Part shown: in pieces, positions 16,589 to 25,179 of the stretch | How positions within the stretch are numbered: position 1 is the first letter of the stretch | Layout of the letters: each line of letters opens with the position of its first letter | Assembly: GCA_035493475.1 (NCBI GenBank) | Contig: DATJIF010000123.1 | Location: forward strand, 89,426 to 153,425 | Source: Actinospica sp035493475 | Lineage (GTDB): Bacteria > Actinomycetota > Actinomycetes > Streptomycetales > Catenulisporaceae | Length of the DNA stretch: 64,000 nucleotides | Direction of reading: 5' to 3' | Position numbers and translations under genes: made by a program | Notes under the pieces: model-generated | Seen by the model: only the letters and a program-made list of their open reading frames with translations | Database searches by the model: none | What the model was told of the DNA's origin: nothing

Positions 16589-17785
16589 ATGTTGAGGAGA
16601 ACGAAGTTCCGCGTCGGGGTCGGTTCGGCACTGGCCCTGACGCTCGGCGCGGCCGCCGCGACCGCCGCCTACGCCTCGCCCTGGGACCACGGCCGCGGCA
16701 GCGGCTACAGCCAGACGGCGAACCGCGTGACGCTGTCCGCGGCCAATGTGGCGACGAGTACCACGGCCTCGAAGATGCTCGCCTCGACCATCCCGTCGAA
16801 CGGCGACCTGAACCCGTACGGGGTGGCGGTCGTGCCCGAGGGCATGGGCAAGCTGGTCCGGGGCGACGTGCTGGTCAGCAATTTCAACAACAAGGCCAAC
16901 ATGGGCGGTACCGGCACCAGCATCATCGAGGTCAATCCCAATACCGGCGGGCGGATCGTGTTCGCCTCGCTCACCCGGTCCTCGCTGCCCGCGGCCTGCC
17001 CCGGCGGGCTCGGGCTGACCACGGCGCTGGTCGTGCTGCGTGACGGATGGGTCGTGGTGGGCAGCACGCCGACCACCGACGGCACCGCGGCCACCCTGCA
17101 CTCCGGCTGCCTGATCGTGCTCAACAGCCGCGGCGAGGCCAAGCTCGTGATCACCGGGCACGGCATCAACGGCCCCTGGGACATGGCGGCCGTGGACGGC
17201 GGCAACGCGGTCGAACTGTTCGTCAGCAACGTGCTCAACGGCACCGCGTCGAGCATGGGCATGCAGGTGAACAAGGGCACCGTGGTCCGCATCGCGCTCG
17301 CCGTGTCCCGGCAGCACTTCCGGATCCTGAGCGCCGTCACGGTCGCCTCCGGCCTGCCCGAGCAGACCAGCATGGCCAACCTGATCCAGGGCCCGACCGG
17401 CGTGGCCGTGATCGGCTCCACGCTGTTCATCGCCGACACCCTCGGCAACCGGATCGCGGCGATACCCCACGCCACCACCCGGCACAACAGCGGCGGCCTC
17501 GGCACGACCATCGCCGAAGCCGGCCTGATCCAGGGCCCGCTCGGCCTGACCGCGCTGCCCGACGGCATCCTGCTGACCGCGAACGGCAACAACGGCAACC
17601 TCGTCGCGATCTCCCAGCGGGGCGCCACCGCGCTGGTCAAGCCGCTGGACACGACCGCCGTCGCCGGTTCGTCGGCCGGCGCCGGAGCCCTGTTCGGCCT
17701 CGCCCCGAGCGCCGACGGAAGGCGCCTGTTCTACGTGGACGACATCAGCAACAGCTTGAGCATCCTGGGCCCGATCCAGGGCTGA
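16589..17785 (+). CDS. Secreted beta-propeller (NHL/SMP-30-like) protein
   Basis: A 398-residue exported protein. The ATG at 16589 is chosen because AAGAGGAG lies 10 bp upstream and a signal peptide follows at once (residues about 5-30, RVGVGSALALTLGAAAATA, cleavage after AYA). The mature part has repeated blade motifs typical of six-bladed propellers: NPYGVAVVP, GPTGVAVIGSTLFIADTLGNR and GPLGLTALPDG. Such proteins bind or hydrolyse small ligands, or serve as extracellular scaffolds; no active site is evident. It is divergent from the surface-protein operon. Confidence 0.82.
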   Translation: MLRRTKFRVGVGSALALTLGAAAATAAYASPWDHGRGSGYSQTANRVTLSAANVATSTTASKMLASTIPSNGDLNPYGVAVVPEGMGKLVRGDVLVSNFNNKANMGGTGTSIIEVNPNTGGRIVFASLTRSSLPAACPGGLGLTTALVVLRDGWVVVGSTPTTDGTAATLHSGCLIVLNSRGEAKLVITGHGINGPWDMAAVDGGNAVELFVSNVLNGTASSMGMQVNKGTVVRIALAVSRQHFRILSAVTVASGLPEQTSMANLIQGPTGVAVIGSTLFIADTLGNRIAAIPHATTRHNSGGLGTTIAEAGLIQGPLGLTALPDGILLTANGNNGNLVAISQRGATALVKPLDTTAVAGSSAGAGALFGLAPSADGRRLFYVDDISNSLSILGPIQG

Positions 17786-17833
17786 CCGAGTCTTTACCCA
17801 CCCTCGACCAACCCACGTCTGTCAGAGTTCTGG

Positions 17834-17839
17834 TGCATA
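17834..17839 (+). promoter_or_regulatory. Possible -10 element of the HEAT-repeat gene
   Basis: CATAGT, preceded by TG (extended -10 style), ends 9 bp before the ATG at 17849, which has no Shine-Dalgarno. This is consistent with a leaderless transcript. Confidence 0.35.
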
Positions 17840-17848
17840 GTACGGCCC

Positions 17849-19132
17849 ATGTTCGCTGAAGAAGCTGATGTCGACCGGGCCGCGTTGGGGCACGCCCTCG
17901 GTTCGATCGGGGACGTGCCCGGACGCGTCACGCTGATCGAGGGCGCGCTGCGGCGCGCCGATCCGGAGCACCACGCCGACGCCCTGTGGTTCGCGGGAGA
18001 CCTGATGCGGAGCTATCGGGGCTCGTATTCGGACCTTGTGACGCTGATCGGCGGCCGGGTCACGGCGGGTGAACCACTGGTCCGGCACGCGGCGGTGCTC
18101 GCGCTGCGGAACAAGTTCGGTCTCGTGGCCCCGGCGGCGGACGCGCTCGCCGAGCAGGTCGCGCTGATCGGGTTGGACGGTTGGAACACCGCCGATCTGA
18201 GGGTGCGCAAGGATTTCCGCGAGATGGTCCTGGCGCTCGCCCGGCTCGGCGACGAACGCGTCGTGCCGGTCGTCGCGTCGGCGCTGACTCAGGACATCGG
18301 CGCGCGTATGCTCGGCGGCTCGCTCGCGAAGTACCGCGCGCACGCCGACCGTCTCGTGCCGACGCTGCGTGCCCGACTCGCTGCGTACGCGGGTGTTCCG
18401 TCCGGCCTGTTCGGGCTGCTGTCGGCGGTGCGCGATCTCGGCGCCGTGGACGCGGTTCCCGAGGTTTTGGGCGTGCTGGATTCGGCGGTGCGCGGGCAGA
18501 AGCGCCTGGTCATGGAGGTGGCGCTCCGGACGCTCGCCTCCCTCGGGCCGGGCTCGGCGGCGGCGCACGACGCGGCGGCCGAGATCGCCGCGGACAGCGA
18601 ACGCTGGGGCGGCCACGTGGCGCTGCGGGCCGTCGAGGCCTGCTGGTCGGTGCACGGCGAGGTCGACGGGCTGCTTCCGCTGCTGGAGTCGCGGCTGCGC
18701 GAAACGGACTGGTTCTCGGACGGGGCACCCGCCGAGCGGACCGTCGTGACCGTCGCCGCGGAGGTGGTCGGCGCGATCGGACCGCAGGCCGCGCCGCTGG
18801 CCGATCATCTGCGCACGCTGATGGACTCGGCCGAGGACGATCAGACGCGCGTCGAGAGCGCCATCGCGCTCATGCGCGTGACCGGATCAGCCGCGTACGC
18901 TGCGGGCCAAGGCGTGCTCGAAGAGGCATGGGAGGCGTTGCCGGAGAACCGAATACGTATCGCCGAGTGCGTCCGCGACCTCGGTCCGGCCGCGAAGTCC
19001 TTCCATCCGATCCTGCGCGCCGAACTGGACGATCCGTTCCGCCACGTCCACGCCATGGAGGACACGGACAGCGACGAGGTCGGTCGCGACGAACGCCTGC
19101 TGGTCCTCTGCGCGGAAGCACTCGGCGACTGA
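17849..19132 (+). CDS. HEAT-repeat protein, function unknown
   Basis: A 427-residue, all-helical protein built from about ten HEAT-like repeats; units such as EPLVRHAAVLALRNKFG and DDQTRVESAIALMRVTG show the expected helix pairs. There is no signal peptide or catalytic motif. Soluble HEAT proteins of this size usually scaffold protein contacts. Its stop converges with that of the GPP34 gene, 16 bp away. No partner is obvious from context. Confidence 0.8.
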   Translation: MFAEEADVDRAALGHALGSIGDVPGRVTLIEGALRRADPEHHADALWFAGDLMRSYRGSYSDLVTLIGGRVTAGEPLVRHAAVLALRNKFGLVAPAADALAEQVALIGLDGWNTADLRVRKDFREMVLALARLGDERVVPVVASALTQDIGARMLGGSLAKYRAHADRLVPTLRARLAAYAGVPSGLFGLLSAVRDLGAVDAVPEVLGVLDSAVRGQKRLVMEVALRTLASLGPGSAAAHDAAAEIAADSERWGGHVALRAVEACWSVHGEVDGLLPLLESRLRETDWFSDGAPAERTVVTVAAEVVGAIGPQAAPLADHLRTLMDSAEDDQTRVESAIALMRVTGSAAYAAGQGVLEEAWEALPENRIRIAECVRDLGPAAKSFHPILRAELDDPFRHVHAMEDTDSDEVGRDERLLVLCAEALGD

Positions 19133-19148
19133 CACTCAGACGCTCGGT

Positions 19149-19883
19149 TCAGTGGTGCCCGCCGCCGCCCCCGCCGTCGTGCGAAGCGCTGTGTGCCGCA
19201 CTGTGCGCCGCGTGGACCGAAGCCGAGACGGCGGCGTGCACGGACGCGTCCACCGCGGCGTCGATCGAAGCGTCGACCGCTGCCCGCTCGGCTGCCGAGC
19301 GGACAGCCGTCGCAGTCGGATCCCGGCGGGCTATCTGCTTGAGGCGTTCGCGGGCGAGCTTGCTCTCCTCGCCCGCGCTGCGCGGATAGAGCACCGCGTC
19401 GAGGCCGATGGCGTGGACGAGCCCGCCGAGCGCGGATTGAGCCGAGTCGACGGGGCCGGACGAGTGCGCCACCGCGTCGATCCGGGCCCGCGCCTCGGCA
19501 GCGCGGGCCGGGTCGCTGATGGTCCAGCGGAATGTGGGCAGGAACCCCAGCACCTTGCGACGCTCGATGTCCACGGCGCCCTGGTCCGCCAACTGCTCCA
19601 GATACGATCCGGCCTGATGCGGCCGCAGCATCGCCACCCAGTTCTTCGCCTGCGGCGGGCGCTTGGCCTGCTGGATGCTCGCGAACGCCGCGTCCAGCAG
19701 CACATCGCCGGTCGGCGTCGGGTCCAGGACCTGGATCCGGCCGTCCACGACGTCCACCCGGCGCTCGGCCGCCAGCCGCACGAGTTCCGAGCCGGCCAGG
19801 GCGAAACGCAGCTTGTCGTGCACGCTGAGCTTGCCGTCCGGCCGGATCGCCAGCAGAACGATGTCCTCCCCGAGGGTCCGCAT
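19149..19883 (-). CDS. GPP34 (GOLPH3-like) phosphoprotein with tetrapeptide-repeat tail
   Basis: A 244-residue protein. Residues 1-200 match the GPP34/GOLPH3 family, which binds phosphoinositides in eukaryotes and is expanded in actinomycetes with unknown function. Visible signatures are EDIVLLAIRPDGKL at the N terminus, the ALAGSELVRLA helix and KRPPQAKNWVAML. The last 45 residues are unusual: about ten tetrapeptides of the form [DHS]-A-[AS]-[IVH] followed by a Gly run and HH. The tail could form an amphipathic or membrane-contacting helix. Confidence 0.88.
   Translation of the reverse strand: MRTLGEDIVLLAIRPDGKLSVHDKLRFALAGSELVRLAAERRVDVVDGRIQVLDPTPTGDVLLDAAFASIQQAKRPPQAKNWVAMLRPHQAGSYLEQLADQGAVDIERRKVLGFLPTFRWTISDPARAAEARARIDAVAHSSGPVDSAQSALGGLVHAIGLDAVLYPRSAGEESKLARERLKQIARRDPTATAVRSAAERAAVDASIDAAVDASVHAAVSASVHAAHSAAHSASHDGGGGGGHH
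19164..19281 (-). repeat. Coding tetrapeptide repeat in the GPP34 tail
   Basis: Twelve-base units encode DASI DAAV DASV HAAV SASV HAAH SAAH and similar tetrapeptides. Codons vary between units, so selection appears to act on the peptide pattern rather than on recent DNA slippage. Confidence 0.7.
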
Positions 19884-19986
19884 GACGCCGACGATATCCC
19901 CTCGGCGCGTTGGCCGCCGGGACGCCGCCGGAGCCCGGCATACCCCACCCCCTGAGACGATTCGCGGAGCGACACGCCCTCATTGC

Positions 19987-19992
19987 TAAGAT
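19987..19992 (+). promoter_or_regulatory. Possible -10 element of the polysaccharide operon
   Basis: TAAGAT lies 33 bp before the glycosyltransferase ATG at 20026, in the 142-bp region shared with the divergent GPP34 gene. No convincing -35 was seen. Confidence 0.35.
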
Positions 19993-20025
19993 GCGGCGAT
20001 TTCTAGACGATCTCTTGGTGGTTCC

Positions 20026-21591
20026 ATGAAGATACGCGGGACGGACGCGCCTGTTCAGAGCGCGTCGCGGGGGCGCCACGGCCGCAGCCGCGCGGAGACC
20101 GCCGCGCGCTTCCTCAGCACCGGGCAGAAGGCCCTCGGGCTCACGCTCGTCGGCCTCGTCGTGCTCGGACTCGTCCTGGTGCCGCGCGTGACGGCCATGC
20201 TGCTGGTCGGGTTCTGCGTCTTCTTCTACGTGCTGATCGCCGGGCTGCGCATCGTGATCATGTTCGCCGGACGCACCTACCGGCACCCGCGGCGGATGAC
20301 GGTGCGCCCGGAGGACCCGGGCCTGCCGCACTACGCGGTGCTGCTGCCGGTGCACAAGGAGGCGAACATGCTCCGGCACCTGGTCACCCGGATCAGCAGG
20401 CTGGAGTACCCCCGGCGGCGGCTGCACGTGCTGCTGCTGATCGAGCAGGACGACGAGGAGACCCTCGCCGCGGCCCGCGCGATCGGCCTCGCCTTCGACA
20501 CCGACCCCGGTTTCGACGCCTCCGCCGCCGCGCGCTCGGAGCACCCGCTCGCGCACGTGACCGTCGTCGTGATCCCGCCGGGCGGCCCGAAGACGAAGCC
20601 GAACGCGATGAACGTGGCGATGCGCCGGGTCATCGAGGCGGGCTGCGAGGTGCTGACCATCTTCGACGCCGAGGACCGGCCCGACCCGGACCAGCTGCTC
20701 AAGGCGATCGGCGTCTTCCGGCTCGCCCCGCCCGCGACCGCGTGCCTGCAGGCCGAACTGGCGTTCTGGAACGACGACACCAACTGGGTCTCCGCGCTCT
20801 ACTGGATCGCCTACAAGATCCACTTTCTGCGCTTCCTGCCCGGCCTGGCCCGGCTCGGCCTGCCGATCCCGCTCGGCGGCACCTCCAACCACTTCAAGGT
20901 CTCCGCCCTGCGCGACGCGGCGCTGCCGGACGGCTCGGTCTGGGACGCGCACAACCTCACCGAGGACGCCGACCTCGGCGCCCGGCTGATGGCCGCCGGA
21001 TACCGGATCGAGCTGCTCAACTCCGTGACCCTGGAGGAGGCGCCGGTCAGCAGCCGGGTCGTGGACAAGCAGCAGCGGCGCTGGAAGGGCGGCTACATCC
21101 AGACCGGCCTGGTGCACACCCGGCATCCGGCCGAGGCGATCCGCCGGATGGGCCTGGCCCGCTGGTTCTGCTTCAACCTGCTGATGCTCGGCACGCCGCT
21201 GTCCTTCATGATCAACCCGGTCTTCTACCTGCTGACCCTCGCCTACTTCGTCACCCGCACGCACGTGATCGCCGAGCTGTTCCCGACGGCGATCTACTAT
21301 CCGGCGCTCGCGCTGCTCGTCCTCGGCAACTTCGTCCTCGTGTACGAACTCGCGATGACCTGCCTGGAGGAGGCGAACAGTACGCGCGGCCGGTACTCGC
21401 TGCTCTGGTACATGATGCTGGCGCCGCTGATGTGGCTGTGGATGAGCCGCTCCACGTACATCGCGTTCTGGGAGCTGCTGATCGGCAAGCGCGGCTGGCA
21501 CAAGACCCCGCACGGCCACGCGCTCGACGAGACCGAGGTGGACGACGGGCTGTTCGCGGCGATCCCGGCGCCGACCGGAGAGATCGCATGA
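20026..21591 (+). CDS. Membrane processive glycosyltransferase, GT2 (cellulose synthase-like)
   Basis: A 521-residue inner-membrane GT2 enzyme. Two N-terminal helices (about 38-85) precede the catalytic domain. It carries the full processive signature: D142 in EQDDEE, the nucleotide/metal-binding FDAED (D214-D217), the catalytic-base region EDADLG (D314/D316) and the acceptor-binding QxxRW motif (QQRRW, 349-353). At least three C-terminal helices follow. Such enzymes polymerise a UDP- or GDP-sugar while extruding the chain. It heads an operon whose genes overlap by 4 nt. No PilZ domain is visible. The polymer is unknown. Confidence 0.9.
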   Translation: MKIRGTDAPVQSASRGRHGRSRAETAARFLSTGQKALGLTLVGLVVLGLVLVPRVTAMLLVGFCVFFYVLIAGLRIVIMFAGRTYRHPRRMTVRPEDPGLPHYAVLLPVHKEANMLRHLVTRISRLEYPRRRLHVLLLIEQDDEETLAAARAIGLAFDTDPGFDASAAARSEHPLAHVTVVVIPPGGPKTKPNAMNVAMRRVIEAGCEVLTIFDAEDRPDPDQLLKAIGVFRLAPPATACLQAELAFWNDDTNWVSALYWIAYKIHFLRFLPGLARLGLPIPLGGTSNHFKVSALRDAALPDGSVWDAHNLTEDADLGARLMAAGYRIELLNSVTLEEAPVSSRVVDKQQRRWKGGYIQTGLVHTRHPAEAIRRMGLARWFCFNLLMLGTPLSFMINPVFYLLTLAYFVTRTHVIAELFPTAIYYPALALLVLGNFVLVYELAMTCLEEANSTRGRYSLLWYMMLAPLMWLWMSRSTYIAFWELLIGKRGWHKTPHGHALDETEVDDGLFAAIPAPTGEIA

Positions 21592-22736
21592 CATCACGTC
21601 GCGCAGCCGTGCCGATCCTGGCCACGGTGCTCACGCTCCTGCTCGCCGGATGCGCGACGCTCGCGCCCTCCATACCCGTCGGCAACGCCCCCACGTCGGC
21701 TGCGTCCACCACCGCCTCGCAGTCGGCCCAGGCAACCGCGACGGCAACGTTGTCGGTCACCAAGGTCTCCGCCGCCGCGCAGGCCCGCGCACAGCAGCTC
21801 GGCATCCAGGTCTACTGGCACACGAACGGAACCACGACTCAGGTGGAGTCCGCCGCGACCAAGGTCCTGGACTACGTCGTCGGGCTCGGGGCCAACAGTG
21901 TCGGCCTGACCTTCCCGATCTACACGGACGGTCAGCACCCGACGAAGGTCTACGGCGTGACCGGCTCGACCCCGTCGCCCGCCACGCTCGACCTGGTGAT
22001 CAAAGCGGCCCAGGCCCGCGGGCTGCGTGTCATGCTGCGGCCGCTGATCGACGAGACGAACCTCAAGACCAGCGCGAACGCGTGGCGCGGCACGATCGAT
22101 CCGCCGAGCGTCTCCGGCTGGTTCGCCAGTTACCGCACGTTCCTCACGCCCTATCTCCAGCTCGCGCAGCAGGATTCGGTGAACTACTTCGACGTCGGCG
22201 TCGAGCTGGTCTCGCTGGACTATCAGAGCACGCAGTGGGGCAAGTTCGACACGTACGCCGCGGGGATCTACCACGGCGAACTCGACTACAGCGACAACTG
22301 GACCAGCTGGCAGAACGGCGGCTCCTACGCTCCGGCCTCGAACATCGGCGTGGACGCGTATCCCGACACCGACCTGACCGACGGCGCGTCCGTCGGCAAG
22401 ATCACCGACACGTGGGAGACGTGGCTCGAACACCGCTCGTCCTCGGTGCTGGAGAAGACGGTCCTGCAGGAGGTCGGCATCAGCGCGGCGCACGACGCGT
22501 ACCAGCACCCGGCCGCCTGGGGTTCGACCTCGACGACGCCCAAGACCTCGATCCAGGTGAACTGGTTCGCCGGTGCCTGCGCGGCCGCCCAAGCCCTGCA
22601 GGTGGCCGGAATCTACTTCTGGGACGTCGACAGCTACGCCGAACCCGCGGCCGGGGCGACCTCGGACACGGGATCGTTCATCGGGCGCGGCGACCAGTCG
22701 ATCAAGGCGTGCTTCGCGAGCGGTTGGAGTGAGTGA
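21588..22736 (+). CDS. Lipoprotein glycoside hydrolase, GH113-like TIM barrel
   Basis: A 382-residue lipoprotein: signal peptide with lipobox LLLAGC at about residue 22, a Ser/Thr/Ala linker, then a TIM-barrel hydrolase. The strand LRVMLRPLIDE and the motifs VGVELVSLD (acid/base candidate E206) and LQEVGISA (nucleophile candidate E295) resemble GH113 beta-mannanases and related GTA-fold hydrolases. The position between a processive GT2 and a GT-C protein suggests trimming or release of the nascent polysaccharide at the outer face of the membrane. The start overlaps the GT2 stop (ATGA). Confidence 0.82.
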   Translation: MTSRRAAVPILATVLTLLLAGCATLAPSIPVGNAPTSAASTTASQSAQATATATLSVTKVSAAAQARAQQLGIQVYWHTNGTTTQVESAATKVLDYVVGLGANSVGLTFPIYTDGQHPTKVYGVTGSTPSPATLDLVIKAAQARGLRVMLRPLIDETNLKTSANAWRGTIDPPSVSGWFASYRTFLTPYLQLAQQDSVNYFDVGVELVSLDYQSTQWGKFDTYAAGIYHGELDYSDNWTSWQNGGSYAPASNIGVDAYPDTDLTDGASVGKITDTWETWLEHRSSSVLEKTVLQEVGISAAHDAYQHPAAWGSTSTTPKTSIQVNWFAGACAAAQALQVAGIYFWDVDSYAEPAAGATSDTGSFIGRGDQSIKACFASGWSE

Positions 22737-24397
22737 TGGGCGCCACCGACGAGACGACGATCCTCCCCAGCCTCAAGCTGCCGTGGCGCGACGCCCACGG
22801 CACCGGCCAGGGTTCCGAGACGGTCGTCATCCGGCTCAAGCCCGGGCGGGACCGCGTCGCCGTCACGCTGGCCGCCGTCGCCGCGCTGGTGTCCGCCGCC
22901 GCGACCTACTACTTCTTCTCCGACCACATCCTGCTCGGAATCCGGGACGCCTTCTCGCATCTGGAGATCAGCCGCCGCGTGCTCGTCGGGCAGACCACCG
23001 GCATCGCGCAGCTCGGCGGGATCTGGCTGCCGCTGCCGCACATCATGCAGGCCGTCTTCGCCTGGAACTGGACGCTGTACTCGACCGGGCTCGCGGGCAG
23101 CATCGTCTCCGGCGGCTGCTACGTCGGCGCCACGGTGCTGATCTACAAGACCATCAGGGCCCTGACGGGCAGGAAGTCCTCGCCGTGGCCGGGCGTGCTC
23201 GGCGCGGCCGTGTTCATGACCAACCCGAACGTGCTCTACCAGCAGAGCACGGCGATGGACGAGCTGCCGCTCTACCTCTTCGCGCTCTGGACGGTCTACC
23301 TGCTGGTCCGCTGGACGACGACCGACCGCCCGACGTACGTGCTGCTGGCCGGGATCGCGAGCGCGGCCGCGATGCTCTGCCGCTACGAGGCGTGGTACCT
23401 CGGCGCCGCGTACACGGTGCTGGTCTTCGTGATCGCGCGGCGGCAGGGTCACGGCTGGAAGGACACCAGCGGCCTGACGCTCGTCTTCGGCACCTTCGGC
23501 TTCGCGGTCCCGGCCGGTGCGTGGCTGATTTACAACTGGGTCATCTTCGGCACGCCGATCTACTTCCTGACCGGCCCGAACTCCAGCTCGGACCAGATGG
23601 CCAGCCTGCAGAGCGAGGTGGAGATCCACGACTGGCCGCTGACGCTGAAGGCTTACGGCACCGCCGCGACCGCCGACCTCGGGCTGGTCGTGATCGGGGT
23701 CGCGGTGGTCGCGCTGATCACGTACCTCGCGGTCGAGCGGCTGTCCGTGCGCAGCCTGCCGGTCCTGGCGCTCGTGACCGTCGTGCCCTTCTACACGTAC
23801 ACGCTGGAGTCCGGCCAGGAGCCGATCGGCACTCCGACGCTCAACGGCGGCCTGACCAACTTCCGCTTCGGCCTGATCGGGCTGCTGCCGGCCGCGATCC
23901 TGATCGGCTGCCTCGTCCACCTGCTCACGAAGCGTTCCCCGCGCATCGCCCTGCACGCCGTGGCCGTCGCGGGCTGTCTCGGGCTGGTCGGGCTCAGCGC
24001 CGTCACCGTGACCGGCCATCAGATCGTGCTGGAGCAGGAGGCCCGGGAGAACCTCGCCGCCCAGAGCGACCCCCTCGCTGCCGGATCGTTCCTCGAACAC
24101 AGCACCTCGGGCCGAATACTCATCGACGTGGTCCGCAACGAGCTCGTCGCCTACGACGCCCTCGACCGCACCGTCTACTCCGGCACCCGCGACAGCCACG
24201 GCAACGTGTACGACCGCGCCCTCATCGACCCGCGCGCGAACGACATAGCCCTGATCGTGATGCGCACGACGCCCGGGGACCACGACCAGGTCTACAAGTC
24301 CCTCTACGGCACGCCCGCCCTGACGGACTACTACCGCGAGGTCTACCACAACGCGAACTACGTGATCTACCAGCTCAAGGCGGGCGTCACGCCGTGA
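22733..24397 (+). CDS. Polytopic membrane protein, GT-C (PMT/ArnT-like) glycosyltransferase
   Basis: A 554-residue protein with about ten membrane helices and an extracytoplasmic C-terminal tail of roughly 120 residues. The first external loop carries an acidic motif (GIRDAFSHLEISR, near residue 72) in the place where GT-C enzymes have their catalytic Asp, and RYEAWYLGA is a further conserved-looking element. It probably transfers a sugar from a lipid-phosphate donor onto the polymer, or a lipid, outside the membrane. The start is GTG 22733 or ATG 22736; both overlap the hydrolase stop. Confidence 0.78.
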   Translation: MMGATDETTILPSLKLPWRDAHGTGQGSETVVIRLKPGRDRVAVTLAAVAALVSAAATYYFFSDHILLGIRDAFSHLEISRRVLVGQTTGIAQLGGIWLPLPHIMQAVFAWNWTLYSTGLAGSIVSGGCYVGATVLIYKTIRALTGRKSSPWPGVLGAAVFMTNPNVLYQQSTAMDELPLYLFALWTVYLLVRWTTTDRPTYVLLAGIASAAAMLCRYEAWYLGAAYTVLVFVIARRQGHGWKDTSGLTLVFGTFGFAVPAGAWLIYNWVIFGTPIYFLTGPNSSSDQMASLQSEVEIHDWPLTLKAYGTAATADLGLVVIGVAVVALITYLAVERLSVRSLPVLALVTVVPFYTYTLESGQEPIGTPTLNGGLTNFRFGLIGLLPAAILIGCLVHLLTKRSPRIALHAVAVAGCLGLVGLSAVTVTGHQIVLEQEARENLAAQSDPLAAGSFLEHSTSGRILIDVVRNELVAYDALDRTVYSGTRDSHGNVYDRALIDPRANDIALIVMRTTPGDHDQVYKSLYGTPALTDYYREVYHNANYVIYQLKAGVTP

Positions 24398-24408
24398 GTG
24401 GATCCGGA

Positions 24409-24442
24409 CCCCGGCCTGGAGCGGCTCGTCTCCAGGCCGGGG
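24409..24442. terminator. Perfect 13-bp hairpin terminator
   Basis: CCCCGGCCTGGAG (24409-24421) and CTCCAGGCCGGGG (24430-24442) pair without mismatch around an 8-nt loop, 12 bp after the polysaccharide operon stop and facing the convergent TetR gene. It can serve both directions. Confidence 0.85.
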
Positions 24443-24507
24443 CCGGTGTCGACCATCCTGCGTGACGCAAGCGCGCGTGGGCCAGGATTCCGTACAAGTC
24501 CGTACGG

Positions 24508-25110
24508 CTAGCCCTCGCGGACGGTGAGCGTTCCGGCGAGGTCGAGGTCTGCGGCGGCCGCGGCGGATCCGGCCCGGGACAGCAGGACGGCGCCGAGGGC
24601 GGTGCTCCAGAAGGTACGGGCCTCGACTTCCGGGGTGCGCGCAAGGGTCCAGCCGCGCTCGCGCATCAGGCGTCGGAGATAGCGGGCGGACTGGCCGAAG
24701 AGCAGGTCCAGATGCTTGTCGACGACCGGGGCGAGGGCGGGGCGGGAGACGGCTGTCGCCAGGGCGCGGGCGACGAAGGTGAGCGAGGGCATCGCGAGGA
24801 CCGCGCGGGCGATCTCCATGCGGAACGTCGCGGCGTCGGTCGCGCGGAATCCGACGGACTCGATCGCCTCCGCGTCGTGCAGCAGACCGAGGAATGCGGC
24901 GTGCACGAGCAGCGAGTCCTTGGAGCCGAAGTAGTACGTGACCTGATTGGGGAACACGCCCGCCGCGGCGGCGATCTGGGCCACGCTCGGCTCCGCGCCC
25001 GGCTGCTGGGCGTGCAGCCGCGTCGTCTGCTCGATGATCCGGTAGCGGGTGGAGCGCCCGCGCTGCTGGGCCGGGGCGAGCGGCGGGCGCGACCTCGAGT
25101 CTGTAGCCAC
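24508..25110 (-). CDS. TetR family regulator, probable repressor of fabF
   Basis: A 200-residue TetR protein. The helix-turn-helix occupies about 15-70 and ends NQVTYYFGSKDSLLVHA, the usual recognition-helix signature. The start GTG (25110) is chosen because a TACAAT -10 element lies 6 bp upstream and a farther TTG start would sit inside an operator. Two inverted repeats between this gene and the divergent ketosynthase are its likely binding sites, implying control of itself and of fabF, perhaps in response to an acyl-type ligand. Confidence 0.88.
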   Translation of the reverse strand: MATDSRSRPPLAPAQQRGRSTRYRIIEQTTRLHAQQPGAEPSVAQIAAAAGVFPNQVTYYFGSKDSLLVHAAFLGLLHDAEAIESVGFRATDAATFRMEIARAVLAMPSLTFVARALATAVSRPALAPVVDKHLDLLFGQSARYLRRLMRERGWTLARTPEVEARTFWSTALGAVLLSRAGSAAAAADLDLAGTLTVREG

Positions 25111-25117
25111 GAAGGAA

Positions 25118-25132
25118 TTGTATGTGATACAA
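25118..25132. promoter_or_regulatory. TetR operator 1
   Basis: A perfect inverted repeat, TTGTAT-GTG-ATACAA, overlapping the TACAAT -10 (on the minus strand) of the TetR gene itself. Confidence 0.7.
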
Positions 25133-25146
25133 ACAGGCTCAGGAAG

Positions 25147-25161
25147 TTGTACGGCATACAA
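25147..25161. promoter_or_regulatory. TetR operator 2
   Basis: TTGTAC-GGC-ATACAA, the same 6-3-6 design with one mismatch, 29 bp centre to centre from operator 1 and 19 bp before the fabF ATG, in position to block the fabF promoter. Confidence 0.65.
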
Positions 25162-25179
25162 GATCGAGGGAGCGGCCGG

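Noticed and set aside
14816..17485. An 889-codon minus-strand frame across several genes
   Set aside because: It spans the start regions of the surface operon and the propeller gene, has no domain and is Arg/Gly/His-rich; it is a shadow frame.
24712..25179. N-terminal extension of FabF by 156 codons
   Set aside because: It would overlap the TetR gene and both operators; FabF homologues start at the MSVSEVVVTG peptide.
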